DNA of 64,000 bases, from NCBI RefSeq assembly GCF_015350805.1, contig NZ_JADKSG010000001.1:1722513-1786512 (forward strand). The letters are read 5' to 3'. The stretch's first letter is position 1, and every line of letters starts with the position of its first letter. The DNA is from Herbiconiux sp. VKM Ac-1786. Lineage in GTDB: Bacteria > Actinomycetota > Actinomycetes > Actinomycetales > Microbacteriaceae. The translations under genes were made by a program, and so were the position numbers. Below, in pieces: positions 25,861 through 34,496 of this stretch. A model generated the notes under the pieces. It worked only from the letters and a program-made list of their open reading frames with translations, was not told the DNA's origin and ran no database searches.

Positions 25861-25872
25861 CAATGTATCCAG
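25861..25872. promoter_or_regulatory. Imperfect GntR-type operator
   Basis: CAATGTATCCAG, read from the other strand as CTGGATACATTG, matches the half-sites of the perfect palindrome 42 bp away (TGGAT-x-CA core). It lies 18 bp upstream of the VOC start and would block its transcription. Confidence 0.5.
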
Positions 25873-25909
25873 TAGCCACGATAGCCGCGCTCGATTGTCG
25901 GCGGAAGGC

Positions 25910-25938
25910 TTGCAATGGATCCATTCGGGATCTAGTCT
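25910..25938 (+). promoter_or_regulatory. Promoter of the E1-E2 operon with embedded palindromic operator
   Basis: TTGCAA (25910-25915), 17-bp spacer and TAGTCT (25933-25938) make a good sigma-70-like promoter. The perfect 12-bp palindrome AATGGATCCATT (25914-25925) overlaps the -35 box and spacer, an ideal position for a repressor. The form is typical of FCD-type GntR proteins, one of which is encoded next door. Confidence 0.65.
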
Positions 25939-25980
25939 GCTGAGCAACCGGCTTCACCCCCGTGCAAAGGAGCACCTGCA

Positions 25981-28221
25981 ATGCCTCGCGAGAAACGCCT
26001 CCAGCCCGGCTCCCCCTGGGTCGAGCTGAGCACGACCGCCGCCGACTGGAAGGCCGCCGATCCGGCTCTCCTCGACACGATGCTCGGTCAGCTGCACCTC
26101 ATCCGCGCCTTCGAGGAGGCGGTGCTCGAGCTCGCCGGTGCCGGGCTCGTGCACGGCCCCGCGCACTCGAGCATCGGCCAGGAGGGCGGCGCGGTCGGAT
26201 CCATCGTCGGGCTGCGCTCGAGCGACGGCGTGAACGGCTCGCACCGCGGGCACCACCAGTTCCTCGCCAAGGCGCTCGCGCACGTCGCCCCCGAGGGGCT
26301 CGACCCGACGGCGCTCGTCACCCCCGCGGTGCAGGACGTGCTGCAGAGGACGCTCGCCGAGATCCTCGGCCTCGCCCAGGGCTACTGCCGGGGGCGCGGC
26401 GGATCGATGCACCTGCAGTGGCACGAGGCGGGAGCGCTCGGCACGAACGCGATCGTCGGCGGAGGGGTGCCGATGGGCGCCGGGAACGCCTGGGCGCAGA
26501 AGCACGCGGCCGAGGCACAGGCGGGCTCCGGCTCGTCCGACGCCGACGCCGACGCCGCCGGCGGCTCCGACCTCACCGTCAGCTACTTCGGCGACGGCGC
26601 CGTGAACATCGGCTCGGTGCTCGAGTCGATGAACCTCGCCGCCGCGTGGAAGCTGCCGTTCTGCTTCTTCATCGAGAACAACCTCTACGCCGTCTCCACG
26701 CACGTCAGCGAGGTGACCGCCGAGCCGCGGCTCTCGGCCCGAGCGCTCGGCTTCGACATCCCCGCCTGGCGGGTGGACGGCATGGATCCGCTGGCCGTGC
26801 ACCTCGCGATGGAGCGGGCGAGCGAGCGGATGCGCGCCGGCGACGGCCCCGCCGTGATCGAGGCCGAGGTCTACCGCTACTTCCACCAGAACGGCCCGTA
26901 CCCGGGCAGCGCCTTCGGCTACCGCAGCAAGGAGGAGGAGCAGTCCTGGCGCGACCGCGACCCACTGCTCCGGATGGCGCGGGAGCTCACCGCCCTCGGC
27001 CGGATCGACGAGGACGGGCTCGCCGCCGTGCGCCGCCAGGCCCAGGAGGCCGTGCGCCTCGCGGTCGACGCCCTGACCGAGCCCGACCCCGACGGCAAAC
27101 CGGGGGTGACGCGCATCCGCCCCGAGCTCTGGCCCGACCCGGGCTTCGTGGACGTGGGCATCCGCGGCGACCTCTCGGAGATCGCCGACGCCGACACGCT
27201 CGAGCAGGCCGACTACACGGGCGGCACCACGAAGGGCAAGTTCGTCGACGCGGTGGCCGCGGTGATGGACCGCCGGATGGGCGAGGACGACCGCATCGTC
27301 GTGCTCGGCGAGGACATCCACCGCCTGAAGGGCGGCACGAACGGCGCCACCAAGGGCCTGTCGGAGAAGTACCCCGGGCGCGTGCTCGGCACCCCCATCA
27401 GCGAGAACGCCTTCGCCGGCCTGGGCGGCGGGATCGCCCTCGACGGCCGCTACCGGCCCGTCGTGGAGTTCATGTACCCCGACTTCATGTGGGTCGCCGC
27501 CGACCAGGTGTTCAACCAGATCGGCAAGGCGCGGCACATGTTCGGCGGCGACAACCCGGTGCCGCTCGTGCTGCGCACCAAGATCGCCATGGGCTCGGGC
27601 TACGGCTCGCAGCACCTGATGGACCCGGCGGGCATCTTCGCCACGAGCCCCGGCTGGCGCATCATGGCCGCCTCGACGCCCTTCGACTACGTCGGGCTGA
27701 TGAACGCGGCCCTCGCGATCGACGACCCGGTGCTGATGATCGAGCACGTGGACCTCTACGCCGAGTCGGGCGAGATCCCGGACGACCTCGACCACCAGAT
27801 CCCGTTCGGGAAGGCCGCGGTGCGGCGCTCGGGCTCCGACGTCACCGTGATCAGCTACCTGTCGATGGTCGGCGAGAGTGCCAAGGCCATCGAGCAGACG
27901 GGCATCGACGCGGAGCTGATCGATCTGCGCTTCCTCGACCGTGCTTCGCTCGACTGGGACACCGTGGGCGAGTCGATCCAGAAGACCAACGCCGTGCTGA
28001 TCGTGGAGCAGGGCGCTCAGGGTACGTCCTACGGTGCGTGGCTCGCCGACGAGATCCAGCGCCGGTACTTCGACTGGCTCGACCAGCCCGTGCAGCGGGT
28101 CACCGGCTCCGAGGCCTCGCCGAGCATCTCCAAGGTGCTCGAGCGGGCCGCCATCGCGAAGGCCGACGACGTGGTCGTCGGGCTCGAACGGGTGCGCGCC
28201 GCATTCGGGAAGGGGGCCTGA
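25981..28221 (+). CDS. 2-oxoacid dehydrogenase E1, fused alpha and beta subunits
   Basis: 746 residues. The alpha half (1-390) has QLHLIRAFEEAV, GSHRGHHQFLA, and the thiamine diphosphate motif GDGAVNIG (204-211) ending in ENN; the beta half starts near residue 415 (KGKFVDAVAAVMDRR) with VLGEDIHRLKGGT, PISENAFAGLGGG and a transketolase C-terminal domain. In most organisms these are two genes (acetoin, branched-chain or pyruvate type). It decarboxylates a 2-oxoacid (or acetoin) and passes the acyl group to the lipoyl of E2 encoded 1 bp later. AAAGGAG is 8 nt before the ATG. Substrate cannot be fixed; no E3 gene is in the window. Confidence 0.9.
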   Translation: MPREKRLQPGSPWVELSTTAADWKAADPALLDTMLGQLHLIRAFEEAVLELAGAGLVHGPAHSSIGQEGGAVGSIVGLRSSDGVNGSHRGHHQFLAKALAHVAPEGLDPTALVTPAVQDVLQRTLAEILGLAQGYCRGRGGSMHLQWHEAGALGTNAIVGGGVPMGAGNAWAQKHAAEAQAGSGSSDADADAAGGSDLTVSYFGDGAVNIGSVLESMNLAAAWKLPFCFFIENNLYAVSTHVSEVTAEPRLSARALGFDIPAWRVDGMDPLAVHLAMERASERMRAGDGPAVIEAEVYRYFHQNGPYPGSAFGYRSKEEEQSWRDRDPLLRMARELTALGRIDEDGLAAVRRQAQEAVRLAVDALTEPDPDGKPGVTRIRPELWPDPGFVDVGIRGDLSEIADADTLEQADYTGGTTKGKFVDAVAAVMDRRMGEDDRIVVLGEDIHRLKGGTNGATKGLSEKYPGRVLGTPISENAFAGLGGGIALDGRYRPVVEFMYPDFMWVAADQVFNQIGKARHMFGGDNPVPLVLRTKIAMGSGYGSQHLMDPAGIFATSPGWRIMAASTPFDYVGLMNAALAIDDPVLMIEHVDLYAESGEIPDDLDHQIPFGKAAVRRSGSDVTVISYLSMVGESAKAIEQTGIDAELIDLRFLDRASLDWDTVGESIQKTNAVLIVEQGAQGTSYGAWLADEIQRRYFDWLDQPVQRVTGSEASPSISKVLERAAIAKADDVVVGLERVRAAFGKGA

Positions 28222-28222
28222 G

Positions 28223-29596
28223 ATGGCGACGATCATCCGCATGCCCAGTGTTCTGGCGGGCTCCGAGGAAGCAGCGATCGCGAGCTGGCTCGTGACGCCC
28301 GGGCAGACCGTGGCGGTCGGCGACCCGTTGGCCGAGATCGAGACCGAGAAGGCAGTCGTGGAGTACAACTCCGAGGACGCCGGCGTGGTCGGGCGCGTGC
28401 TGCTCGAGCCCGGCGAGGCCGGGGAGATCGGGGCACCGATCGCGGTGCTGATCAGCGAGGGCGAGACCGACGCCGACATCGACGCGGCCCTCGGGCAGGC
28501 GCCGGCGGCGGCGGTCACCGGGCCCGACTCGGCGCCGGATGCGACCGAGCGCGACCCCGACGGCGGCACGCCCGTGGTCGAGGCCGAGTCGCTCGAGGCG
28601 GCGGCCGAGGAGGCCGCGCCCGCGGCCCCCAGCATGCCCGCTGCGGCTTCCCCGGCGTCGGAGGAAGCACCTCAGGGTGACTCCGCGCGCCTGTTCGTGA
28701 GCCCGATCGCGCGGAAGCTGGCGAAGGAGCGCGGACTCGATCCGGCGGCGATCACCGGCACGGGCCCCGGCGGCCGCATCGTGCGGCGCGATGTCGAGGA
28801 CGCCGTGGTGCCCGCAGGAGTGGCCTCAGGGGCGGTGCCCTCGGCGGCCGCACCGGCTGCGGCCTCCGCCCCGGCGGCGGAACGCGCATCCGTCGCCCCG
28901 GAGACCACGTCGCCCGACGGCGTCGAGCTCGTGCCGCACACCGCGATGCGCAAGGCCATCGCCCGGCGGCTCACCGAGAGCAAGTCGACCGTGCCGCACT
29001 TCTACCTCACGGCGGAGTGCCGGGTCGACGAGCTGCTCGCCCTGCGCGCCCGGGTCAACGAGACCTCGAGCGTGCGCGTCTCGGTGAACGACTTCGTGCT
29101 GAAGGCGGTGGCCGCCGCGTTCCAGGCGGTGCCCGAGGCCAACGTCACCTGGAGCGACGAGGGGATGCGCGTGCATCCCTCGGTCGACATCGCCGTCGCC
29201 GTGGCCACCGACGGCGGCCTCGTCACCCCCGTGGTGCGCGGGGTCGACGCGCGCAGCCTCAGCTCGGTCAGCACGGCCGTCGCCGACCTGGCCGGCCGGG
29301 CGAAGGCGAAGAAGCTCAAGCAGAGCGAGCTCGAGGGCGGCAGCTTCTCGGTGTCGAACCTCGGCATGTACGGCACGCTGGAGTTCGCGGCGATCCTGAA
29401 CCCGCCGCACTCGGGCATCCTGGCCGTGGGAGCCGCGACGCCGCAGCCGGTCGTCGTGGACGGCGAGCTGGCGGTCGCGACCGTGATGCGCTGCACGCTG
29501 TCGGTGGATCACCGGGCGGTCGACGGGGCGCTCGCCGCGCGTTGGCTGGCGGCGTTCCAGCAGGCGGTCGAGAACCCGCTGTCGATCCTGGTCTGA
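28223..29596 (+). CDS. Dihydrolipoyl acyltransferase E2 component
   Basis: 457 residues: a lipoyl domain (1-80, IETEKAVVEY with Lys43 to be lipoylated), an Ala/Glu/Pro linker, a peripheral-subunit-binding domain (about 155-190, FVSPIARKLAKERG, GPGGRIVRRDV), a second linker and the catalytic domain with DHRAVDG (429-435). It accepts the acyl group from the fused E1 and forms the acyl-CoA. One lipoyl domain only. It follows E1 by a single base. E3 must be supplied from elsewhere in the genome. Confidence 0.93.
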   Translation: MATIIRMPSVLAGSEEAAIASWLVTPGQTVAVGDPLAEIETEKAVVEYNSEDAGVVGRVLLEPGEAGEIGAPIAVLISEGETDADIDAALGQAPAAAVTGPDSAPDATERDPDGGTPVVEAESLEAAAEEAAPAAPSMPAAASPASEEAPQGDSARLFVSPIARKLAKERGLDPAAITGTGPGGRIVRRDVEDAVVPAGVASGAVPSAAAPAAASAPAAERASVAPETTSPDGVELVPHTAMRKAIARRLTESKSTVPHFYLTAECRVDELLALRARVNETSSVRVSVNDFVLKAVAAAFQAVPEANVTWSDEGMRVHPSVDIAVAVATDGGLVTPVVRGVDARSLSSVSTAVADLAGRAKAKKLKQSELEGGSFSVSNLGMYGTLEFAAILNPPHSGILAVGAATPQPVVVDGELAVATVMRCTLSVDHRAVDGALAARWLAAFQQAVENPLSILV

Positions 29597-29613
29597 GCCA
29601 GGCTCTGCGGAAC

Positions 29614-29646
29614 CGGCGGGGCGGGCGGTCGCCGGTCGCCCCGCCG
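29614..29646 (+). terminator. Putative bidirectional terminator hairpin
   Basis: CGGCGGGGCG (29614-29623) pairs with CGCCCCGCCG (29637-29646) around a 13-nt loop, midway between the convergent E2 and XRE-cupin genes. There is no U-run, as usual in actinobacteria. Confidence 0.5.
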
Positions 29647-29656
29647 ACCGCCGGCG

Positions 29657-30415
29657 TCAGGCCAGGCGGTCCATCGCCTGCAGCACGTCGACGGCCGACG
29701 CGAGGTTCTCGCCGGCGCGCTCGGGCTGGCCCGACGGCGCCATCTCCTGCGAGAACTCGCGGCGCCCGACGACGAACCAGAGGCCCTTCGCGGGCACCGA
29801 ACCCTCGTTGAGGTAGAGGTGCGGGCGCACCGAGTCGAAGCTCAGCGAGTCGCCCGCGCGCAGCACGAAGGTGTCGAAGTCGAGCTTCACGGTGAGCTCG
29901 CCCGAGAGCAGATAGGCGTACTCGACGCCGCTGTGCCGCATCATGCGGCCCTCGATCGAGCTCGACGCCCCCGGCTCGTAGGTGACGAGCAGCGGATCGA
30001 CCGCGCCGTCGCGGCTCGCGGCGAGACGCTCCCAGCGCACGCCGTTCTCCATCTCGAGCACCGGGTTGTCGGTGCCGCGCTGGAGCGGCGGCACGGCGAT
30101 GCCCAGGTGCTCCACGTTCAGCGGGAGTGCCGGCGGGGCATCGGCCGGCACGGGCGCGGGCGAACCGGCGGGCGAGCCGACGGGCGCCGCCGGAGCCGGG
30201 GCGGAGCCACGGGCGCTGCCGGCCATGAGGTCGTCGAACGACATGCCGAGGTGGTTCACGAGCGCGTAGAGCGTGCTGACCGAGGGCTGGGTCTTGCCGG
30301 TCTCGACCTGCGAGATCAGGCTCGCCGACACCCCGAGGGCGGTGGCGACGCTGCGGAGGCTGAGGCCCTGGGAGATGCGCGCCGCGCGGAGGCGGGGGCC
30401 GATGTCGTCAGTGAT
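29657..30415 (-). CDS. XRE family regulator with C-terminal cupin domain
   Basis: About 252 residues. HTH at about 8-60 (LRAARISQGLSLRSVATALG; SASLISQVETGKTQPSVSTL), an Ala/Pro linker, then a cupin (LSGELTVKLDFDTFVLRAGDSLSFDSVRPHLY). These regulators bind a small ligand in the cupin and control nearby catabolic genes. The start is a puzzle: no ATG, GTG or TTG is in frame between the last possible upstream stop-free noncoding stretch and the HTH; the GAGGAG ribosome-binding site (30428-30423) is placed 7 nt before an ATC codon (30415), which is used here as the start. Diverges from the SDR gene. Confidence 0.75.
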   Translation of the reverse strand: MTDDIGPRLRAARISQGLSLRSVATALGVSASLISQVETGKTQPSVSTLYALVNHLGMSFDDLMAGSARGSAPAPAAPVGSPAGSPAPVPADAPPALPLNVEHLGIAVPPLQRGTDNPVLEMENGVRWERLAASRDGAVDPLLVTYEPGASSSIEGRMMRHSGVEYAYLLSGELTVKLDFDTFVLRAGDSLSFDSVRPHLYLNEGSVPAKGLWFVVGRREFSQEMAPSGQPERAGENLASAVDVLQAMDRLA

Positions 30416-30513
30416 GGTCGCACTCCTCGCTCGCGGACTTGTGCAGCAAGAGTATACGACCGGCCTCCGCTCGGACGAGCGCTTTCGCGCACCGGCTCGA
30501 CGAAGTGTGTTGC

Positions 30514-30546
30514 TATGGTGAACACTGTGACAAGCTAGACTGAACA
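30514..30546 (+). promoter_or_regulatory. Promoter region of the SDR operon with TGAACA repeats
   Basis: TATGGT (30514-30519) and TAGACT (30536-30541) are both possible -10 boxes. TGAACA occurs at 30519-30524 and again at 30541-30546 (22 bp apart), and GTGTT-N9-AACAC (30507-30525) is a local inverted repeat. Candidate operator of the XRE-cupin regulator or of a block-wide regulator. Confidence 0.4.
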
Positions 30547-30563
30547 CCGAAGGGGACGAATCA

Positions 30564-31352
30564 ATGGCGAATCGTGTATCGGACACCGTGGCGGTGGTCA
30601 CCGGAGCCGGCAGCGGCATGGGCCGGGGCATCGCCCGTGCGCTGGCGCTGGAAGGCGCATCCGTCGTCATCGCCGACCTGAACGGGGAGGCCGCCGAGGC
30701 CACCGCGCAGGCGCTGCGCGACGAGGGCTTCGCGGCCGCGGGTGTGCGCGCCGACGTGTCGAAGCGGGACGAGGTGCGCAGAGTCGTCGAACGCACCGTC
30801 GCCGAGTTCGGCCGGCTCGACGTCTGGTTCAACAACGCCGGCTTCAACGCGCCGATGAAGTTCCTCGACGTGACCGAGGAGAACTGGCGCTCGATCATGG
30901 AGGTCAACGCCCTCGGCGTGCTGATCGGCACCCAGGAGGCCGCGAGGCAGATGATCGCCCAGGGCGGAGGCGGCAAGATCGTCAACACCACGTCGATGGC
31001 CGGTCGCCAGGGCTTCCCGGCGTTCGCCCCCTACTCCGCGGCCAAGGCCGCCGTCATCTCGCTCACCCAGTCCGCGGCCAAGGCCCTGGCCGAGCACGAC
31101 ATCACCGTCAACGCCTTCGCCCCGGGGGTCGTCGACACCCCGCTCTGGGTGAAGCTCGACGAGGACCTGCTCGCCATCGGCGAGACGAAGACGGCCGGCG
31201 GGGCCATGGACGAGTTCGCCGCGGGCATCATCCGCGGCCGCACGGCCACCGTCGACGACATCGTCGGAACGGCGCTCTATCTCGCGTCGTCCGACTCCGA
31301 CTACCTCACCGCCCAGGTGATCATGATCGATGGAGGGATGGTCCTCGTATGA
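30564..31352 (+). CDS. Short-chain dehydrogenase/reductase
   Basis: 262 residues, classical SDR: TGAGSGMG cofactor loop (12-19), NNAG, and the YSAAK active site (Tyr157, Lys161). IADLNG at the end of strand 2 indicates NAD preference. Related enzymes oxidise secondary alcohols such as 2,3-butanediol, sugars or steroids. It starts an operon with the M24 protein (ATGA overlap) and the beta-hydroxyacid dehydrogenase. Substrate unknown. Confidence 0.92.
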   Translation: MANRVSDTVAVVTGAGSGMGRGIARALALEGASVVIADLNGEAAEATAQALRDEGFAAAGVRADVSKRDEVRRVVERTVAEFGRLDVWFNNAGFNAPMKFLDVTEENWRSIMEVNALGVLIGTQEAARQMIAQGGGGKIVNTTSMAGRQGFPAFAPYSAAKAAVISLTQSAAKALAEHDITVNAFAPGVVDTPLWVKLDEDLLAIGETKTAGGAMDEFAAGIIRGRTATVDDIVGTALYLASSDSDYLTAQVIMIDGGMVLV

Positions 31353-32824
31353 CCACACAGCTCGACGGCACCCACGCCGGAACCGACAGCGGCGGCGCCC
31401 GTTCCCCGCTGCAGCCGCCGGCCGGCGGCTACGCCACCATCCCCACCGCCACCCGCGGCACCAACGCGGTCGACTGGGAGCAGCGGATCGACTTCGACCG
31501 CCTGCGCAGCGAGCGCCTCGCCCGGCTGAAGGCCGAGCTCGCCCGCAGCGAGCTGGGGGCGGTGCTCGCGTTCGACTTCTCGAACATCCGCTACATGACC
31601 TCGACCCACATCGGCACCTGGGCGATGGACAAGCTGATCCGGTTCAGCCTGCTCACCCGCAACACCGACCCGATCATGTGGGACTTCGGCTCGGCGGCGA
31701 AGCACCACGGGCTGTTCAACCCGTGGCTCGACACCACGACGGCCGAGGCCGACGCCGATCCGCACGCCCCCCATCATGGTGCGGTGCGACCGCGGGCCGA
31801 GAGCGGTTCGCGGGCCGGCATCTCGACCCTCCGCGGCGCGTTCAGCCCCGACGCCGAGATCGCCGACCGGGTCGCGTCCAAGATCAAGCGCGAGCTCGAG
31901 AAGTTCGGCGTGGCCGATCAGCCGCTCGGAGTGGACGTGATCGAGCTGCCCGTGCTGTTCGCGCTGCAGAAGCAGGGCATCCGCGTGGTCGACGGCCAGC
32001 AGCTGTTCATGGAGGCCCGGCGCATCAAGACCGCCGACGAGATCGGCCTGCTCACCCAGGCGGCCTCGATGGTGGATGCCGCCTACGAGGACCTTTACGA
32101 GTTCCTGCGGCCGGGCGTGCGCGAGAACGAGGCCGTCGGGCTCGTCTCGAAGAAGCTCTACGACCTCGGCTCGGAGTACGTCGAGGGCGTCAACGCCATC
32201 TCGGGGGAGCGCTGCTCGCCGCATCCGCACGTGTTCTCCGACCGGCTGATCCGGCCGGGCGACCCGGCGTTCTTCGACATCCTGCACAGCTTCAACGGGT
32301 ACCGCACCTGCTACTACCGCACCTTCGCGGTCGGTTCGGCCTCGTCGGCGCAGCGCGACGCGTACAAGCGGGCGCGCGAGTACATGGACCGGGCGATCGC
32401 GTTGGTGCGCCCGGGTGCGACGACGGCTGACATCGTGAAGGTGTGGCCGACGGCGCAGGAGTTCGGCTTCCCCGACGAGGAGGCCGCGTTCGCCCTGCAG
32501 TACGGGCACGGCGTGGGCCTGTCGATCTGGGAGAAGCCGATCTTCTCGCGGCTGGTCTCGCTCGAGCACCCCGAGGAGCTGAAGGAGGGCATGGTCTTCG
32601 CCCTCGAGACCTACTGGCCGGCCGCCGACGGGTGGGGCGCCGCGCGCATCGAGGAGGAGGTCATCGTGACCGCCGACGGGTGCCAGGTGATCACCAAGTT
32701 CCCCGCCGAGGACCTGCTCGTGGCCGGCAAGCGGTACTTCACCGTGGGCGGCAGCCTGCCGACGCTGCGCGACTCGCAGTCGCACCTGAACACGGCGGCC
32801 GGGCGCGGGGAGCCGGGGGCGTGA
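31349..32824 (+). CDS. M24 (pita-bread fold) family protein with altered metal site
   Basis: 491 residues: N-terminal creatinase-like domain (FDFSNIRYMTSTHIGTW), then a C-terminal M24 fold. Of the five metal ligands of methionine aminopeptidases, Asp310, His387, Glu420 and a Glu in RIEEEV are present, but the second Asp (11 residues after the first) is Cys321 in YRTCYYRTF, and the second active-site His is Trp394 in GLSIWE. That argues against a normal two-metal peptidase and for a creatinase-like or amidohydrolase activity on a small nitrogen compound. Coupled to the SDR by ATGA and to the next gene by GTGA. Confidence 0.85.
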   Translation: MTTQLDGTHAGTDSGGARSPLQPPAGGYATIPTATRGTNAVDWEQRIDFDRLRSERLARLKAELARSELGAVLAFDFSNIRYMTSTHIGTWAMDKLIRFSLLTRNTDPIMWDFGSAAKHHGLFNPWLDTTTAEADADPHAPHHGAVRPRAESGSRAGISTLRGAFSPDAEIADRVASKIKRELEKFGVADQPLGVDVIELPVLFALQKQGIRVVDGQQLFMEARRIKTADEIGLLTQAASMVDAAYEDLYEFLRPGVRENEAVGLVSKKLYDLGSEYVEGVNAISGERCSPHPHVFSDRLIRPGDPAFFDILHSFNGYRTCYYRTFAVGSASSAQRDAYKRAREYMDRAIALVRPGATTADIVKVWPTAQEFGFPDEEAAFALQYGHGVGLSIWEKPIFSRLVSLEHPEELKEGMVFALETYWPAADGWGAARIEEEVIVTADGCQVITKFPAEDLLVAGKRYFTVGGSLPTLRDSQSHLNTAAGRGEPGA

Positions 32825-33741
32825 GCGACGCGGGCGCTTCGGGCCCGGGTGCTTCGGCCGCGGGCGGGCGGGTCGGCTTCGTCGGCCTGGGCTCGATGGG
32901 CTCGGCGATGGCCGGGCGGCTGCTCGAGCAGGGCCACGAGGTCGTGGTCTGGAACAGGTCTCCGGATGCGGTCGCCGACCTCGTCTCCCGGGGTGCCGTC
33001 GAGGCCGCCTCCGTGGGCGAGGCGCTGGCCGTCGGCACGGTGTTCTCGATGCTCTCGAACGAGTCCGTCGTCTTCGACCTGTTCGACGACGAGGCCCTGG
33101 CCTCCGCGCCCGACGGCGCGCTGCACGTCAACATGGCCACCGTCGGAGCGGCGGCGGCCACCCGCCTCCGCGAACGGCACCGGGCCGCGGGGGTCGCCTA
33201 CGTCGCCGCGCCCGTGCTCGGCCGCCCGCCGGCGGCGGCCTCCGGGGCGCTCACCGTGCTCGCGGCCGGCGACCCCGCCGACGTCGAGCGCGCCCGCCCC
33301 GTGCTCGAGGCGCTCGGCCGGCGCGTCTGGCCCATCGGCGACGACCCGAGCCAGGCGAACGTGGTGAAGATCGGCGTCAACTACCTGATCATCCACGCGC
33401 TGCAGGCGCTCGCCGAGTCGATCACGCTGCTCGAGGCCCGCGACGTCGACACCGGAATGTTCGTCGAGCTGCTCGGCGACAGCCTGTTCCCCGGGGTCGT
33501 GTACTCCGGCTACGGCGGGGCGATCGCCCGCGGCAGCTACACGCCGGCGGGCTTCACGACCGAGCTCGGGTTCAAGGACCTGATGCTCGCGCTCGACGCG
33601 GCCCGGGCATCCGGAGTCTCGTTCCCCTCGGAGAGCGCCCTTCGCGGGGTCTTCGAGAAGGCCCTCGACGACGGGCAGGCCGAGCTCGACTGGGCGTCGA
33701 TCGCCGAGGTGACCCGGGGCCGCACCCGCCCGGTCGGGTAG
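32821..33741 (+). CDS. Beta-hydroxyacid dehydrogenase family oxidoreductase (3-hydroxyisobutyrate dehydrogenase-like)
   Basis: 306 residues from a GTG overlapping the M24 stop. After a Gly/Ala-rich lead comes VGFVGLGSMGSAMAG (Rossmann), NRSPDA (NADP-leaning), and the catalytic Lys in NVVKIGVNY. The family oxidises hydroxyisobutyrate, tartronate semialdehyde, phosphogluconate and related acids; some are imine reductases. It lacks the strict DAPVSGG of true 3-hydroxyisobutyrate dehydrogenase, reading AAPVLGRPPAA instead, a spelling shared with other subgroups. Its substrate is presumably made by the SDR or M24 protein. Confidence 0.88.
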   Translation: MSDAGASGPGASAAGGRVGFVGLGSMGSAMAGRLLEQGHEVVVWNRSPDAVADLVSRGAVEAASVGEALAVGTVFSMLSNESVVFDLFDDEALASAPDGALHVNMATVGAAAATRLRERHRAAGVAYVAAPVLGRPPAAASGALTVLAAGDPADVERARPVLEALGRRVWPIGDDPSQANVVKIGVNYLIIHALQALAESITLLEARDVDTGMFVELLGDSLFPGVVYSGYGGAIARGSYTPAGFTTELGFKDLMLALDAARASGVSFPSESALRGVFEKALDDGQAELDWASIAEVTRGRTRPVG

Positions 33742-33742
33742 G

Positions 33743-33761
33743 CGTCTGCCGACAGCAGACG
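33743..33761 (+). terminator. Putative terminator hairpin after the SDR operon
   Basis: CGTCTGC and GCAGACG form a 7-bp stem with loop CGACA, starting 2 bp after the dehydrogenase stop. No U-tract; modest strength. Confidence 0.45.
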
Positions 33762-33800
33762 GCCTCCCCGTGGCCCAGTGAGCCGGCGTACCGTCGGGGC

Positions 33801-34496
33801 ATGGACCTGATCTTCGTGCACGGCGCCCTGGTGCGCGACGGCGAGTGGTGGTGGCGGCCGACGGCGCGCCTCCTCGAGGAGCGGACGGGCATCCGGAGCC
33901 GAGCTCTCGCCTTGCCCTCGTGTGGAGAGCAGCATGAGGGGGCTCGCGGGCTGGTGGCGGATGCCGCCGCCCTCCGCCGCGCCCTCGACGACGTCGACCG
34001 CGCCGTCGTGGTCGGCCACTCCTACGGCGGCACCGTCATCACCGAGGCCGGACACCACCCCGCGATCGCGCACCTGGTGCTGATCTCGTCGTATCTGCCG
34101 GAGGTGGGCACCACCCAGGCGTCGATCCTGGCCGACGAGCCCGACCCGGTCGCGATCGCCCCCGTCGGCGACGGCTCCCTCGCGCTGGACGGCTACGACG
34201 AGGCGGCGTTCGGTGCGCGGTTCCTCCAGGACGGCACGCCCGAGCAGCAGCGCGAGGCGTTCGCGCGCCTCGCGCGCCAGCACGTCGAATCATTCGTCAC
34301 GCCCACCACGCAGGCCGGCTGGCAGGGCGTCGACTCCACCTACCTCGTCTGCGCCGACGACCGCAGCACCACGCCCGCCCTGCAGCGGACGCACGCGGCC
34401 CGTGCGACCCGCGCGATGGAGCTGCCGACGGGCCACCACCCGTTCCTGACCCGCCCCGACCTCGTCGCCGAGGCCGTCGCCGAGCTCGCGGGCTAG
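33801..34496 (+). CDS. Alpha/beta hydrolase
   Basis: 231 residues with FVHGALV oxyanion loop, nucleophile elbow GHSYGG, acid in VCADD and base in TGHHPF. It resembles salicylate-esterase/EstC-like or methyl-ketone hydrolases of this length. TACCGT (33789-33794) ends 6 nt before the ATG: probably a separate leaderless transcript. Its stop shares the CTAG tetranucleotide with the convergent VOC gene. Substrate unknown. Confidence 0.88.
   Translation: MDLIFVHGALVRDGEWWWRPTARLLEERTGIRSRALALPSCGEQHEGARGLVADAAALRRALDDVDRAVVVGHSYGGTVITEAGHHPAIAHLVLISSYLPEVGTTQASILADEPDPVAIAPVGDGSLALDGYDEAAFGARFLQDGTPEQQREAFARLARQHVESFVTPTTQAGWQGVDSTYLVCADDRSTTPALQRTHAARATRAMELPTGHHPFLTRPDLVAEAVAELAG

Noticed and set aside
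25954-28635. Very long minus-strand open frame (about 890 codons) opposite the E1-E2 genes
   Set aside because: It is the antisense of two genes with complete catalytic motifs; its translation is low-complexity Gly/Arg/His/Val-rich with no domain. High GC makes such frames common.
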